Positions 44,778 through 55,577 of a stretch of 64,000 bases of DNA are shown one piece after another. The notes under the pieces are model-generated. The model was not told the origin of the DNA, made no database searches, and saw only the letters and a program-made list of their open reading frames with translations. Made by a program: the position numbers and the translations under genes. This DNA is from Sorghum bicolor. Its lineage: Eukaryota; Streptophyta; Magnoliopsida; Poales; Poaceae. The stretch covers positions 47,625,110-47,689,109 of the forward strand of contig NC_012871.2 of assembly GCF_000003195.3 (NCBI RefSeq), in the 5' to 3' direction. Position 1 is the stretch's first letter; each line of letters opens with the position of its first letter.

Positions 44778-47700
44778 TTATGGATAGAAACGTCGCAGTT
44801 TGTCGATGTGCCAAGAGTTAGGCACTCGTGTTCCGTCTGGGTATGCCAATCTGTAGGACGTAGGTCGTGTGACCTCGGTCACCATGAAGGGTCCTTCCCA
44901 GGGAGTGGATAACTTGTGCATTCCCTCCTGGCTTGTTTTCCATCGAAGCACCAGATCGCCGACCACGAAGGAACGGTCCTTGACGTTCCTGTTGTAGTAT
45001 CGCCTGACTGCCGCGAGATATTTTGCTGTTCGGAGACATGAAACTAAACGCTTTTCCTCCATGCAATTGATTTCGAGTTCTCTGGCGTTGTCGGCGGTCG
45101 CCTGGTCGAAGTGCTCGATTCTAGGAGATCCGAAGTGTATGTCAGACGGCAAGACCGCCTCTGCGCCGTACACCATGAAGTAGGGAGACACCCCTGTGTT
45201 TCGACTGGTCTGAGTTCGGAGGCCCCAGACCACTGCCGGCAATTCTTTCATCCATCGACCGGGTGCTCTGTCGTTCTCGGTGTGCAACCTTTTCTTTAGG
45301 GCGTCGACGATCATTCCGTTAGCACGTTCAACTTGACCGTTGGCACGTGGATGTGCCACTGACACATATTTTATGACTATGCCTCTGTCATCGCAGAAAT
45401 CCCAAAAAGTGGTGCCAGTAAACTGAGTGCCCAGGTCGGTGATTATGCTGTTCGGGATGTCGAATCTGTGTATGATTTGATTGAGGAACTCCACAGCCTT
45501 CTCGGAGGTTGCCTTGACCAGGGGCATGTATTCAATCCACTTGGAGAACTTGTCGATTAACACGAAGACAAACTTGAAGTTGCCCGGGGCTGGTTTAAAT
45601 GGTCCGATCATGTCAAGCCCCCAGCAAGCAAAGGGCCAAGACGACGGGATGGTTTGAATTTCATGGGCAGGTACGTGGGTCCTCTTAGCGAAAAACTGAC
45701 ATCCTTCGCAATGCCGAACCAGTTTTTCTGCGTCGCTGACCGCGGTTGGCCAATAAAAACCTGCTCGGAAAGCCTTTCCGACCAGCGTTCTAGATGCGGC
45801 GTGGTTGCCGCAGGATCCGGCGTGTATGTCCTCCAGGAGCTTGATACCATCGTCTTGGGGTATGCACTTGAGCAGTACCTCGGAGCTTGCGTTTTTCCGC
45901 ACGAGTTTTCCGTCGACCAGGATGTAGTTCTTTGATCGTCGGATGAGACGCTCGTTCTCTGTTTTGTCCTGAAAACCTATCCCGTCTGAGATGTATTTGA
46001 TGAACGGGATACGCCAGTCACGTCCACCGGTTGTCGGAGTGGCGTCATCTATGAGCATTGCCTCGGTGGGTTGCTTGTCGACCAGGGGGGAGCTTACGCT
46101 CGGCTCATGGATGTCCTGGACGAAAATACCCCATGGGATTTGGGCCCGAGACGAGCCTAACTTTGACAACACATCTGCTGCTTGGTTCTTATCCCGGACC
46201 ACGTGGATGTACTCTATGCCATAGAAATTAGTTTCCCATTTGCGAATTTCTTTGCAGTAGAGATCCATCTTCTCGTGGGTTGCGTCCCACTCCTTGTTGA
46301 GCTGGTTGATGACCAAAGCGGAGTCGCCGTAGACATAGAGGCGCTTGACCCCCAGTTCGACGGCTAGTCGTACGCCATGTAAGCAAGCTTCGTATTCGGC
46401 GACATTGTTTGACGCCGGAAAAAGGATCCGAAGGACGTAGCGGAGTTTGTCCTTGTTTGGTGATACGAACAATATCCCAGCGCCTGCACCGTTGATGTTC
46501 AAGGACCCATCAAAGAACATTGACCAGTGGTCTGAGACATCTGGAACGGAAGGCTCGTTGAGATCCGTCCATTCGGCAATGAAATCGACCAGGGCTTGAG
46601 ACTTGACAGTGGTGTGACTCTGGAACTCTAGGGAAAATGGACATAATTCCATTGCCCATTTCACGATTCTGCCATTGGCGTCTTTATTGCGCAGGATGTC
46701 CCCGAGAGGAAAACTGGTTGTCACCAGGACTCGATGGCCGTCGAAGTAGTGCTTCAGCTTTCTTGACGTTATCAGGATGGCGTATATAAGCTTCTGTATT
46801 TGTGGGTACCTGGCCTTGGATTCGTTTAAAACTTCACTTATGAAGTAAACGGGTCTCTGGACCTTGAAGACGTGACCTGGTTCATCTCGCTCGACCACTA
46901 TTGCCGTGGAAACAACCCTGTCGGTTGCAGCAATGTAAAGGAGCAGGTCTTCATTGGGCTGAGGCGCTGTGAGGACAGGCGGTGAAGTGAGGAAGGTCTT
47001 AAGCTGAGTGAACGCAGCGTCGGCTTCTTCTGTCCAGGAGAATTTTTCTGACGCTTTCAATAGTTTGAAGAAAGGGAGGCCTTTTTCTCCCAGCCTTGAG
47101 ATGAAACGACTGAGGGCGGCCATGCATCCGGTTAGCTTCTGAATATCCTTGACGTTCTTCGGTGGTCGCATGTCGAGTACGGCTTTGACTTTTGAAGGGT
47201 TTGGTCGTATGCCGTCGCAACTGACGACGTTGCCGAGCAGTAGACCAGAAGGAATGCCGAAAATGCATTTCTTGGGGTTGAGCTTCCACTTGTACCTATT
47301 GAGTGCCTTGAAGGTTCGGTCTAAGTTGTCGATTAGGGTGCTCGCGTCCCTTGTTTTTACGACCACGTCGTCCACATAGGCCTCGACGAGGTCATCGCGA
47401 ATCTCGTCGTGGAGGCATTGCTGGATGGCCCTTTGATAAGTGGCCCCGGCGTTTTTAAGTCCGAAAGACATGGTAGTGTAACAGTATGCGCCGAAGGGTG
47501 TGATGAAGGATGTTTTGATCTGATCTTCTTCTTTTAACGAGATCTGGTGATAACCAGAGTAGCAATCTAGAAAGGAGAGGAGTTCGCATCCGGCCGTTGA
47601 GTCGACCACCTCGTCGATGCGAGGAAGACCAAAAGGATCTTTAGGACAGTGTTTGTTGAGGTCGGTGTAATCAACGCACATTCTCCATTCATTATTCTTT

Positions 47701-47963
47701 TTGCGTACAAGAACCGGATTGGCGAGCCAATCGGGATGATACACCTCTTTTATGAATCCGGCTGCTAGAAGCCGTGTTATTTCTGTCCTAATAGCCTCCT
47801 TTTTGTCACGAGCGAACCGTCGCAGTTTTTGCTTGATTGGTCTTGCGGTCTTCGAGACGTTTAAGGAGTGCTCGATCAGGTTTCGTGGGACACCGGGCAT
47901 GTCTGCGGGTTTCCATGCGAAAACGCTCACGTTGTCCCTTAGAAACCTGACGAGCGCGTCTTC
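44778..47963 (-). CDS. Pol of young Tat-lineage element: RT, RNase H, archaeal RNase H, integrase
   Basis: Open for 1050 codons from the first Met at 47930; really the C-terminal part of a longer polyprotein. Counting from that Met: RT about 60-260, with [11 protein letters not shown] and YVDDVV (185-190). Retroviral-type RNase H about 300-410, and archaeal-type RNase H about 465-600 with FFDGS (Asp474), AEYEA and GDSALV (Asp536). Integrase zinc site His703, His710, Cys741, Cys744, and DDE residues Asp773 (GLDMIGP), Asp832 and Glu868 (GQVERAN). After Asp832 the usual Asn-Gly is Leu-Gly, an odd change beside the active site. Copies RNA into DNA and inserts it. The stop upstream at 47964-47966 cuts it off from gag. 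Confidence 0.93.
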   Translation of the reverse strand, partial: EDALVRFLRDNVSVFAWKPADMPGVPRNLIEHSLNVSKTARPIKQKLRRFARDKKEAIRTEITRLLAAGFIKEVYHPDWLANPVLVRKKNNEWRMCVDYTDLNKHCPKDPFGLPRIDEVVDSTAGCELLSFLDCYSGYHQISLKEEDQIKTSFITPFGAYCYTTMSFGLKNAGATYQRAIQQCLHDEIRDDLVEAYVDDVVVKTRDASTLIDNLDRTFKALNRYKWKLNPKKCIFGIPSGLLLGNVVSCDGIRPNPSKVKAVLDMRPPKNVKDIQKLTGCMAALSRFISRLGEKGLPFFKLLKASEKFSWTEEADAAFTQLKTFLTSPPVLTAPQPNEDLLLYIAATDRVVSTAIVVERDEPGHVFKVQRPVYFISEVLNESKARYPQIQKLIYAILITSRKLKHYFDGHRVLVTTSFPLGDILRNKDANGRIVKWAMELCPFSLEFQSHTTVKSQALVDFIAEWTDLNEPSVPDVSDHWSMFFDGSLNINGAGAGILFVSPNKDKLRYVLRILFPASNNVAEYEACLHGVRLAVELGVKRLYVYGDSALVINQLNKEWDATHEKMDLYCKEIRKWETNFYGIEYIHVVRDKNQAADVLSKLGSSRAQIPWGIFVQDIHEPSVSSPLVDKQPTEAMLIDDATPTTGGRDWRIPFIKYISDGIGFQDKTENERLIRRSKNYILVDGKLVRKNASSEVLLKCIPQDDGIKLLEDIHAGSCGNHAASRTLVGKAFRAGFYWPTAVSDAEKLVRHCEGCQFFAKRTHVPAHEIQTIPSSWPFACWGLDMIGPFKPAPGNFKFVFVLIDKFSKWIEYMPLVKATSEKAVEFLNQIIHRFDIPNSIITDLGTQFTGTTFWDFCDDRGIVIKYVSVAHPRANGQVERANGMIVDALKKRLHTENDRAPGRWMKELPAVVWGLRTQTSRNTGVSPYFMVYGAEAVLPSDIHFGSPRIEHFDQATADNARELEINCMEEKRLVSCLRTAKYLAAVRRYYNRNVKDRSFVVGDLVLRWKTSQEGMHKLSTPWEGPFMVTEVTRPTSYRLAYPDGTRVPNSWHIDKLRRFYP

Positions 47964-49403
47964 CTATTTTGGATCCAGGTTAGCCCCGATGAGGGCTGTC
48001 TTCTCGGGGTTGCCTTCGACCAGCTGCACTTCTTTGTACTCCTTGGATTTCGAATTCTTTCTGGCTGTCTCCTGCTCAGGTAATCGGAGCTGGTCGGGGG
48101 GCAGCTGTGCGGCTTGGTTTGCTGTTTCCGCCATGCGGATTGAGAGGTCGATTGCCTCGGTGATCTTGAAACTTTCTTCTTCGCAGGTGTACGCAGTGTA
48201 GACGTTGCCTCTGACGGTCAGGACACCCTTCTCCGTGGGCATCTTAAGCACTAGGTATGAGTAGTGCGGGACTGCCATGAACTTTGTCAGCGATGGGCGG
48301 CACAGTATGGCGTGGTAGGTCCCGTCGAAGTCCGCGACTACGAAGTTGATGAACTCCGTCCGGAAGTGATCGGGTGTGCCGAATTGGACAGGCAATGTTA
48401 TCTGTCCGAGGGGCACCGAACTTTGACCTGGCAAAACCCCCCAGAATTGGGCGTCGTAAGGTTTTAGTTGCGCCGGTGATATCTTGAGGGCGGGCAGGCT
48501 GTTGCGGAAGAGGATGTCGATGGAGCTTCCCCCGTCCACGAGCACGCGCTCGAATCTGATGCTATTGATGCAGGGATCAAGAATCAGTGGGAAACGACCC
48601 GGCTCTGGGATAGCGGCCCACTGGTCCTTCCTGCTGAACGCGATCTCCCTGTGGGACCAGGCGGGAAATTTCGGATCTGCGATCAGCCCGTCCGTGCTGT
48701 CTATGTTGAGGCAGGCTCTCTTTAACAGCTTTCTTTCTCGCTTGGACTCAGTGGAGACCTTGCCCCCGAAAATGGAGTGGACCACGTCGGTGGGGCTGAC
48801 GTATTGGTGTCGGGGGTCCCTGTCTTGGTCCTCATCCTCATCTTCGTGGTCGTGCCCGTCGCGTTTGTTACTTTTCTTGGCGGTGTCTTCTTGGGCGGCC
48901 CGCCGTGTATAGATACTTTTGAGGACGCGGCACTCTTCCATGGTATGGTTAGACTTTGAGTGTAGCTGGCACGGTCCCTTCAACGTTTTGTTGTAGTCGT
49001 CTTGGTAGTCCCGTCGTCCATTGGGACGTTTGACCGTGTTTACTTCGTGGTCGTATTCGCGAGGGCGCTTTCCTCTGAAGTCGTCGCGGCTGTCGCGCCG
49101 CCGATCCCAACCCTCTCGGTGATCGCGGTTGTCGGAGCGGCGGTGATTTCTGTTGTCGTAGCGACCACGACCGTCATCTCGCCGGGAGGGCTGGTCGGTG
49201 CCTCTCGCATCGTCTCGGATTAGTTTTTCTGCGTCATCAGCATCGACATAATTTTTAGCCGTGGCGAGGAGCTCTGCTACCGTTGATGGGCGCTTACGCA
49301 ACAGCTTGTTCCTCAGCGCTTCATGGAAACGCAAGCCCTTGATAAAGGCTGATATGGCCTCGTCATGAGAAATCTTCGGGATTTTGAGTCGCATATCCGA
49401 GAA
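47964..49403 (-). pseudogene. Gag C-terminus and aspartic protease of the young Tat-lineage element
   Basis: Same frame as gag and pol, bounded by two in-frame stops. It starts with the end of the gag capsid-like domain (MRLKIPKISHDEAISAFIKG). An Arg/Asp-rich stretch and a knuckle of the form C-x2-H-x4-H-x4-C (CQLHSKSNHTMEEC) follow. The protease segment has VLVDGGSSIDILF. The TAG at its end (codon 47966-47964) follows NLDPK and would be CAG by a single transition. The upstream TGA (49406-49404) follows RDYIR and would be CGA. Confidence 0.85.
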
Positions 49404-51106
49404 TCATCGGATGTAATCGCGCAGAGGTTCATTCTTCCTGTCTCTTATCCTTTCAAGGTCATACTTGTTTCCGGGCTGCTCGCATGTGGCGATGAAGTTG
49501 TCGATGAAAGCCTGTCGTAGCTCTTCCCAAGAGTCGAAGGAGTCCTCGGGCAAGCCGAGAAGCCACTGATGACCAGCCTGGTCGAGGACTACGGGGAAGT
49601 AGTTAGCCATGACGTGCTCATCTCCTGCCGCTGATCGGACGGCGATTTCGTAGAGGGTGATCCAGTTCTCTGGATTTTCCTTGCCGTCGTATTTTTTAAG
49701 TTTTTCGAGCTTGAAATTGCGGGGCCACACGACCTGGCGGAGGTGTGAGGAGAACTGCCTTAGGCCCGGAGGACCATGGGTCGCATCGTACTCGATGCGG
49801 CGCAGGTTTTCGTGGACTGCTCTCTCTGCGGCGCGCCTGTTGATGCGGTCCCGGGCATCTTTGGGAGGGATGTTGTGGCGGAGATCCCTGTGTTGATCTT
49901 CTTCTTCTTGGCCGCGTACGCGGTTCTGCTGGCGGCGGCCATCGGCGTCCCGACCACCATCGTCGCGCCGTGAGTCCCCTCGACGGTTGTCGGGGGAGCG
50001 GCTGCGGCGACGCCTGCTGGGTGAGGCCCGGCTACGATGAGTCTGGTCGGAGGCGGCTTCCGTATAAGAGACGTTCTGGACTCTCTTGAGCAGAGTGGCT
50101 GTCTGTCCCATCGCGGCGATCAGGTGTGCTCGGATACTGGTCCGGACTCCCTGGCATTCGGGGGTGTCAGGAAGCCGATCCAGGTTGGCCATGGCGACAG
50201 CCACGTTGGCGCTTGGCGTTTTGTAGACCGGCTGGTCCCCGACCATATCAAAGGCATCGTTGAGGTTACCTGGTGGCGTCTGTTGTTGCTCGTCCGCACG
50301 CCGTCGGGCGCGATCGGCGTTACGCTGTTCGCGGAGTTGCCTCTGGTCGTCTGTTTCTCCGTCAACAGCCGGTTCGTCGGCGCTGACATTAAACACAATA
50401 TCCCCTCGCCGGGGGGGAATATCGGGAATCGGTCGAAACCCGGAGGGTGTGAAGGAAAATCCAGGTCGTAGTCCTCGTCTTCGGTGTTCACAACCTCGGT
50501 GGGGACAGAGCCGGTGCTTGAGTTGGTGCTGGAAACCTGGCCGTCCCGTAGCTCTCGGATGGTCACCATGTTGACATGGTGACGATTGTTCCTTGTCGGC
50601 GACCAGCCCGCTTTGCTAAAAACGGATTGGACATGCTGTGAGTAAACAGAGGCCGAGTTGCTCAGGCCGCAAGGATAGTCTTCCTTTTTGAGCTCGACGG
50701 ATCGTCCTGAGGGGGTCGAGGTTATCGTCAGGGACGTTCCCAGCCGTTCGTGTGTGGCGACACGAGTTGGCCGGCGGAATTTCGAAAAATCCGCTCGAGC
50801 AGCTTGGTCGGGCCGGCGCAGAACTCCATCTATTAGTTGGGAGACTTCGAGTAGCTTGGAGTCAGCGCGATCGAGCGCTTGGAGAAGGTCCGAGCAGTCG
50901 ATCTCCTTTCCCTTGTAGAGCGGGAACGGTGGTCGGGAGCTTGGTGCCGTCATGCGTGTGGTCGGAGACGGCGTGATCTCAGATTGGATCTGGATCTCTT
51001 TCGGAACCGTGGTCGCAAAACCGCCGCTGCACGTCGTCCACGTGATCTGGCCGACGGTGAACGTGAGGCCTTCGGGCACGGTCGCGGAAGCTGGGATCGT
51101 GACCAT
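49404..51106 (-). pseudogene. Gag of the young Tat-lineage element, frameshifted
   Basis: The likely start is the ATG at 51106 (MVTIPASATVPEGL), about 50 bp inside the 5' LTR. The frame runs to about 50417, where a run of seven C (minus strand) shifts it. The downstream frame continues with DIVFNVSADEPAVDG to the TGA at 49406-49404. One more C would restore the frame, so this looks like homopolymer slippage rather than a designed shift. The C-terminal half carries the retrotransposon gag capsid-like domain (WITLYEIAVRSAAGDEHVMA, FIATCEQPGNKYDLERIRD). It would form the particle shell. Confidence 0.85.
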
Positions 51107-51136
51107 CTTGTTCGCCGGAGAAGTTGCACGCACACC

Positions 51137-51154
51137 CCCTACCTGGCGCGCCAC
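51137..51154 (-). promoter_or_regulatory. Candidate primer-binding site
   Basis: Directly after the 5' LTR on the minus strand comes (G)TGGCGCGCCAGGTAGGGG. It starts TGG as a tRNA 3'-end complement should. The cognate tRNA was not assigned. Confidence 0.6.
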
Positions 51155-51614
51155 TGTCGACGAAAGCTAGTCGGCAGTCTACCTTGGGGTATACCCACGG
51201 TAGTAGTTTATCGGTAGACGGTGCGCAAACTACGAACTCGATGGTGACGCAAGACACGGACAAGCTTTTTATCCAGGTTCGGCCGCCGAGTTGGCGTAAT
51301 ACCTACGTCCTGCGTCTGGTTGTATTGATTTGTGCTGAGAGAATATGATGTCATGGGGGGGGTCCCTTGCCCCTCCTTATATAGTCCGGAGGGCAGGGTT
51401 ACAGAGCTAGAAACTAATCCTAGTCGGTTACAACTGCCGTAGATAATTCGATATCAATTCCTATTCTAACCGACTAGAATCCTGCTTGATCTCCACGTCT
51501 TGTTTCCTTGCGCGAAACTCGGGCTGTCGGATCAAGCCTCGAACTCGTCTCGTAATGGGCCAAGCTTCCTGGCTGAAGTCTAGCCGTAAGGGTATAGGGG
51601 TTTATACCCCCACA
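51155..51614 (-). repeat. 5' LTR of the young Tat-lineage element
   Basis: 460 bp with TG..CA ends on either strand view; nearly identical to 39589-40047. Minus-strand TATA box CTATATAAGG at 51375-51384, the expected promoter of gag-pol. Confidence 0.95.
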
Positions 51615-54600
51615 ACCTTCGACACCAACGATGAAGAGTTGAAGGTGTGAATTTATGACTGGACTATGAAGAAGATGGCAGTACTCTTCCAGAATTGGAA
51701 GAAGTCTTTGTACAATAAATATGTCAAGAAAAACGAGACTCCAGATTTCAACCTCAAGCAATATGTAAAGCTGAGGGCCTTCTGGGATGACTTTGTGCAG
51801 TACAAAACATCAGAAGAGGGCGAGGAACGAGCCAATAGAAACAAAGAGAATGCCAGTAAAAAGACATACCACCATCATATGAGATCAGGTGGTTATAAGA
51901 GTGCTGTTCCCAAGTGGGACCGAATGGAACAGGAGATGCTTGCTAGGGGGGTCACACCCGAGACAATAGCAAAGAATTAGAGCGAGCGCTCCAAGCATTG
52001 GTTCTACGGTCATGGGGAAGCGTGGACCCAGACACCGGGGCGCTAGTTTGGGGCCAAGAAATCTCTAGAGCAGCAGAGAGACTAGTCCGTGCACGAGAGG
52101 CGGTTCAGTCTGGTGAGTTCAGGCCAAACAGGGAGAAGGATGAACTCACCTATGCGCTTGAAAATCCTGAGCACGGTGGGCGTACGAGAGGCTATGGGGC
52201 AGTTCCGTGGCTGCAATCATTCCAAGCCGATCAAGATACCTACAGAAGCCGCCAGAGAAAGAAGGATGAGGAGGCAGAGCGGATCCGCCGCCTGGAAGCT
52301 TTTGTTCTGCAGTCACAAGAGCGCGAGAAAGCTCGTGAAGAATGGATGCAGGCAGAGATTCAAAGGCAAGTGCAAGCAGCACTTAGTCAAATGACGAAAG
52401 GGCAAGGTACATCACAGCCTGAGGTCAATGTTAGCCCCCCAGGCCAGTTGAAAAGCAGCTGCGCATCCACGGAAGTACCAACCATTCAGGATGACACGAA
52501 GCTACACTTCCCCGTGGATGATGTCACAGAGGCTTTTACTACTTGTGAGCTGCATGTACCAGATGGGAATGCCACCAAAAAGGTGGCTATCGCTGTTGTC
52601 AACCCTATCGACCGAACGAGAACTCTAAGAATCCATAATCGACCAGTACCTGGTGGATATGCTAGCGTCTCGGTTGATAGGGTTGAGAAAGGTTGTGGCA
52701 ATGTGCCACTAGACATAGAAGGGGGAGACGGAGAGAAGACCTTAGGTGAAGCTGAGAAGACATTTATTTGTTGGCGCAAGCGCTTCATAATTATTCCTCA
52801 GCATAGGTTTGTGTGTGATTTTACTTCTTATATTATTTATTATGTATTGAAATTAAAAAAAAGTTTACTCACAAAACTTGTAATTGTTTTCTTTGCAGGG
52901 ACTCCTCCAACCTAAGTCCAGTTCTCTCCCCAGCGCATCATAGTGCTGCGGGCGGTGACAATGCTGGATCTCCTCCAACACCTGCGGCGGCCACACCGAC
53001 CCCGCCACCGCCTCCACCACGGTCTCCACCTCCTCCACCGAGGTCTCCAACTCCTCCACCGCGTTCTCCAACTCCTCCACCGCGTTCTCCAACGCCAAAA
53101 AGATCGGCCCCACCCCCTCCACTGCCTGCACCGCCCTCTCTAAAGAGTGCACGGTCGGTCCCCTCGCCTCCAAAGCGAGGTAGTAAGAAGCGGTCCGCCC
53201 AAGAAGGACCGAAGTCATCGGTCCCACCTCCAAAGAAGGCTGCCTCAGCAAAGAGAGCTAAGACGCCAGAAAAATTACCTTACGAAAAGAGTGAAGAGGA
53301 GGTAATTGCTACATACAAAGCTGAGGTCCAACAATTTTTTGATAAAATAAAGGAGGATAGGAAAAAACGGCTTAACCCAGAAAAGCCGTACTTTTATGTG
53401 AAGCCATCGGAACTGAGGCAGAAGGTGGCGGACCATCAAAAGAAGCAACGCAAAGCTCAAAAAAAGCCAGCACTTTCGGACTATGAGCGGTCTCTGGTCA
53501 AGTCTTCACAGCCTAAGAAGAGAGTAGGAAAGGGGGTCCCACGGCTCGGAGAAGTATCAAAACCGGTGCCTCCTTTGATTGTGCCAAATCAATACGGCTC
53601 AAATGAAGACTTGATGTCAAAGAAATCCTTAGCGTTGTCTGAGCTAGACTCGCTTGAGCGTTACTTTGGACAGAGCGGTTTAAATATGGAAGAAATTGCC
53701 GCCATTCTTGGATGCCAAACATTTGAAAAAGCCGAGGTAGTTGATCAATGGAGGGCAAGATATGAACCGGGCAGGAGTCTATTCGACCCTAAGCGTTTAC
53801 ACGAGCTCGGCACACAAATGTTTGCAATAAACAAATGGTGCATTGAGGCGTCTAAAAGGGGAGAGAATTGGATTTCTGTTCGTATTAGACAACATCACTA
53901 CTTCCGTGGAGATGACCTCATATACGTGCAGTTCGAAGAATTGCACCAATTATGTCACCTCGACGCTCTTGACAAATCAATTGTCAGCTGCTTTTGTCTG
54001 TAAGTATTTTTTTTTCTTTTTATTATACTTCTAACTTCTTTAGTTACATGTATATAATCCTTACACACTTAGGATTTGTATGTATATATGCAGGCACCAA
54101 ATGAGAGAGCTCAGAATGAGAAATGACAATAGTATTGGGTTCGTTGACCCTTATATTGTTTTCAAGGCTCCGCAGGCAATGAGGACAGCAGATCATGAGA
54201 CAGAAGTCTGCATCAATCTTATGAGGTTCTTTGTGAACCAAAAAGAAAAACAAAAAATACTCTTGCCCTTCAACTTCGAGTGAGTTATATAGTTATTAAG
54301 TGCATGCATATTTTATTTTACATTATAGGACTGACTATATATATATGTGTAAACAGCTTTCACTGGATACTCATGGTTATTGAAATTCCCAAGAACCGGT
54401 TGATAATCTTTGACTCAATGAGAAAACCACAAGAAAATTATCAACAAATGGTAAACATTATTCAAAGGTACGTAATGTCGATCTCAGCTACAAAAATATC
54501 ATAATATGACTCTATAATTATTAGTTCACGATCCACAATGGCTGTGTATAGGGTTTGGGAAAGATTCATTGACCGTGAACATCTCAGTGGATGTAAAGCG

Positions 54601-55052
54601 CCGCTTAACATAATACATCCACAAGTAAGTTCTACTAGCTAACAAACTTTCGCTAACTTTTAGCCTTATTGTCGTGGTCGTGAATATATATATACAGTGG
54701 TGTTTAAGACAAGAAGGGGGGAACAATCTATGTGCATATTACGTGTGCAAATTCATGATGGCACAAGTCAATCAAACACCCATAGAGACGCTCAGAGTAC
54801 GTTACATGTCTCTTTTCATTATCTCTTGAATTATATTGAATAACTTAGATAACTAATACCTTTTTTATTTATTTCAAATTAAAGACGGAATGGCTGAGGG
54901 AAAAGGTCCTACAACAAGACCGAATCAAAGCTATCCAAGAGACGATAGCAGGATTTCTCCGCGACCAAGTGATCAATCCAAACGGCGAGTTTCACTTCAA
55001 CGGCAACGAAACTCTTATTCCAAACAACGATGATCATTTGTATCGTTTGTAG

Positions 55053-55577
55053 ACATTGGGAGAAAAAAGTCTATGTACGAATTTTGTACATATAAAACTA
55101 TATATATATATATATATAAAGCTTTTTACATATCTATTTAATTTTTTATATGGTCTATTCATTTTATTATAGGCAAAGCTTAATTATTAAGCTAAGCCTA
55201 TAATTTTTATTTATATATGCTTAATATGCGTGTAATATAAATATATTATTGTATCAGCAAAACATGTATTGAAAAACCTATTATTATATATTATATATAA
55301 ACAATAAACAGAACCGAAGAAGTGAACCAAAAAAAAAGAAACCCTTTAACACCGGTTGGTATTACCAACCGGTGTTAAAGGGTCCTGCAACGTGGCAGCC
55401 CTGGCAGGACCCTTTAACACCGGTTGGTGTTACCAACCGGTATTAAAGGGGGGGGGGCTTTAGCCCCGGTTGCCCGAACCGAAAGTGGGCCTTTAGTTCC
55501 GGAAGGGCAGCACTGGCTCGGGAACCGGGGCAACAGGTCCTTCCCGACCGGTGCTAATGCCCGAACGTGTGGCAGTG
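55053..55577. repeat. Right terminal region of the CACTA element
   Basis: After the Ulp1-gene stop the sequence is AT-rich to 55330. Then come CCCTTTAACACCGGTTGG..CCAACCGGTGTTAAAGGG palindromes, a run of ten G near 55449, and the terminus GTGTGGCAGTG at 55577. It is the mirror copy of 10398-10890. Confidence 0.9.

Larger units (their letters stand above)
39589..51614 (-). mobile_element. Young full-length Tat-lineage Ty3/gypsy retrotransposon
   Basis: 5-bp target duplication ACCTT (39584-39588 and 51615-51619) flanks 12,026 bp with LTRs 39589-40047 and 51155-51614. On the minus strand: 5' LTR, primer site, gag-protease-RT-RNaseH-aRNaseH-integrase in one nominal frame (51106-44778), a 4.7-kb 3' region with an antisense gene, a 70-bp tandem array, and the 3' LTR. 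The archaeal-type second RNase H, with integrase after it, and the antisense gene mark the Tat lineage (Grande/Retand-like). It interrupts the CACTA second gene inside an exon. Confidence 0.95.
39024..55052 (+). pseudogene. CACTA second gene: Transposase_24-like region fused to Ulp1-type protease
   Basis: Exons: 39024-39206, 39311-52806 (split by the LTR element at 39589-51614), 52899-53999, 54094-54279, 54357-54467, 54552-54624, 54698-54796, 54885-55052; phases agree. N-terminal acidic/Gln-rich stretch, then a Transposase_24-like block (PKWDRMEQEMLARGVTPE, KHWFYGHG, GEFRPNREKDELTYALENP), a coiled Arg/Glu segment, a Pro-rich linker (52980-53160) and a Ulp1/C48 protease domain. The protease shows His in FHWILMVIEIP, Asp in LIIFDSMRKP and Cys in GGNNLCAYYVC, so its triad looks intact. 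Breaks: the LTR insertion, TGA at 51648-51650, TAG at 51978-51980, and a one-base G-run loss near 52013. Presumed DNA-binding or protein-deconjugating helper; role unproven. Confidence 0.85.
27665..55577 (+). mobile_element. Large CACTA (En/Spm) transposon, about 14 kb before later insertions
   Basis: The left end CACTACTACAGAACGAGG is followed by palindromic CCTTTAGCACCGG units to about 27870. The right end finishes with CCGAACGTGTGGCAGTG after CTTTAACACCGGTTGG units. Gene order, all plus strand: GRF zinc-finger gene, TNP2 transposase, then a Transposase_24-like/Ulp1 gene. It contains a hAT insertion and a 12-kb LTR element. The two termini are not good inverted repeats of each other and no matching 3-bp target duplication is seen (CGA versus GAG), so one end may have been exchanged. 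Both ends lie inside one Harbinger-like element, which supports a single insertion. Confidence 0.8.

Noticed and set aside
50400..50425. Programmed ribosomal frameshift in gag
   Set aside because: The break sits in a plain C-run in the middle of gag, not at a gag-pol junction; simple loss of one base explains it better.
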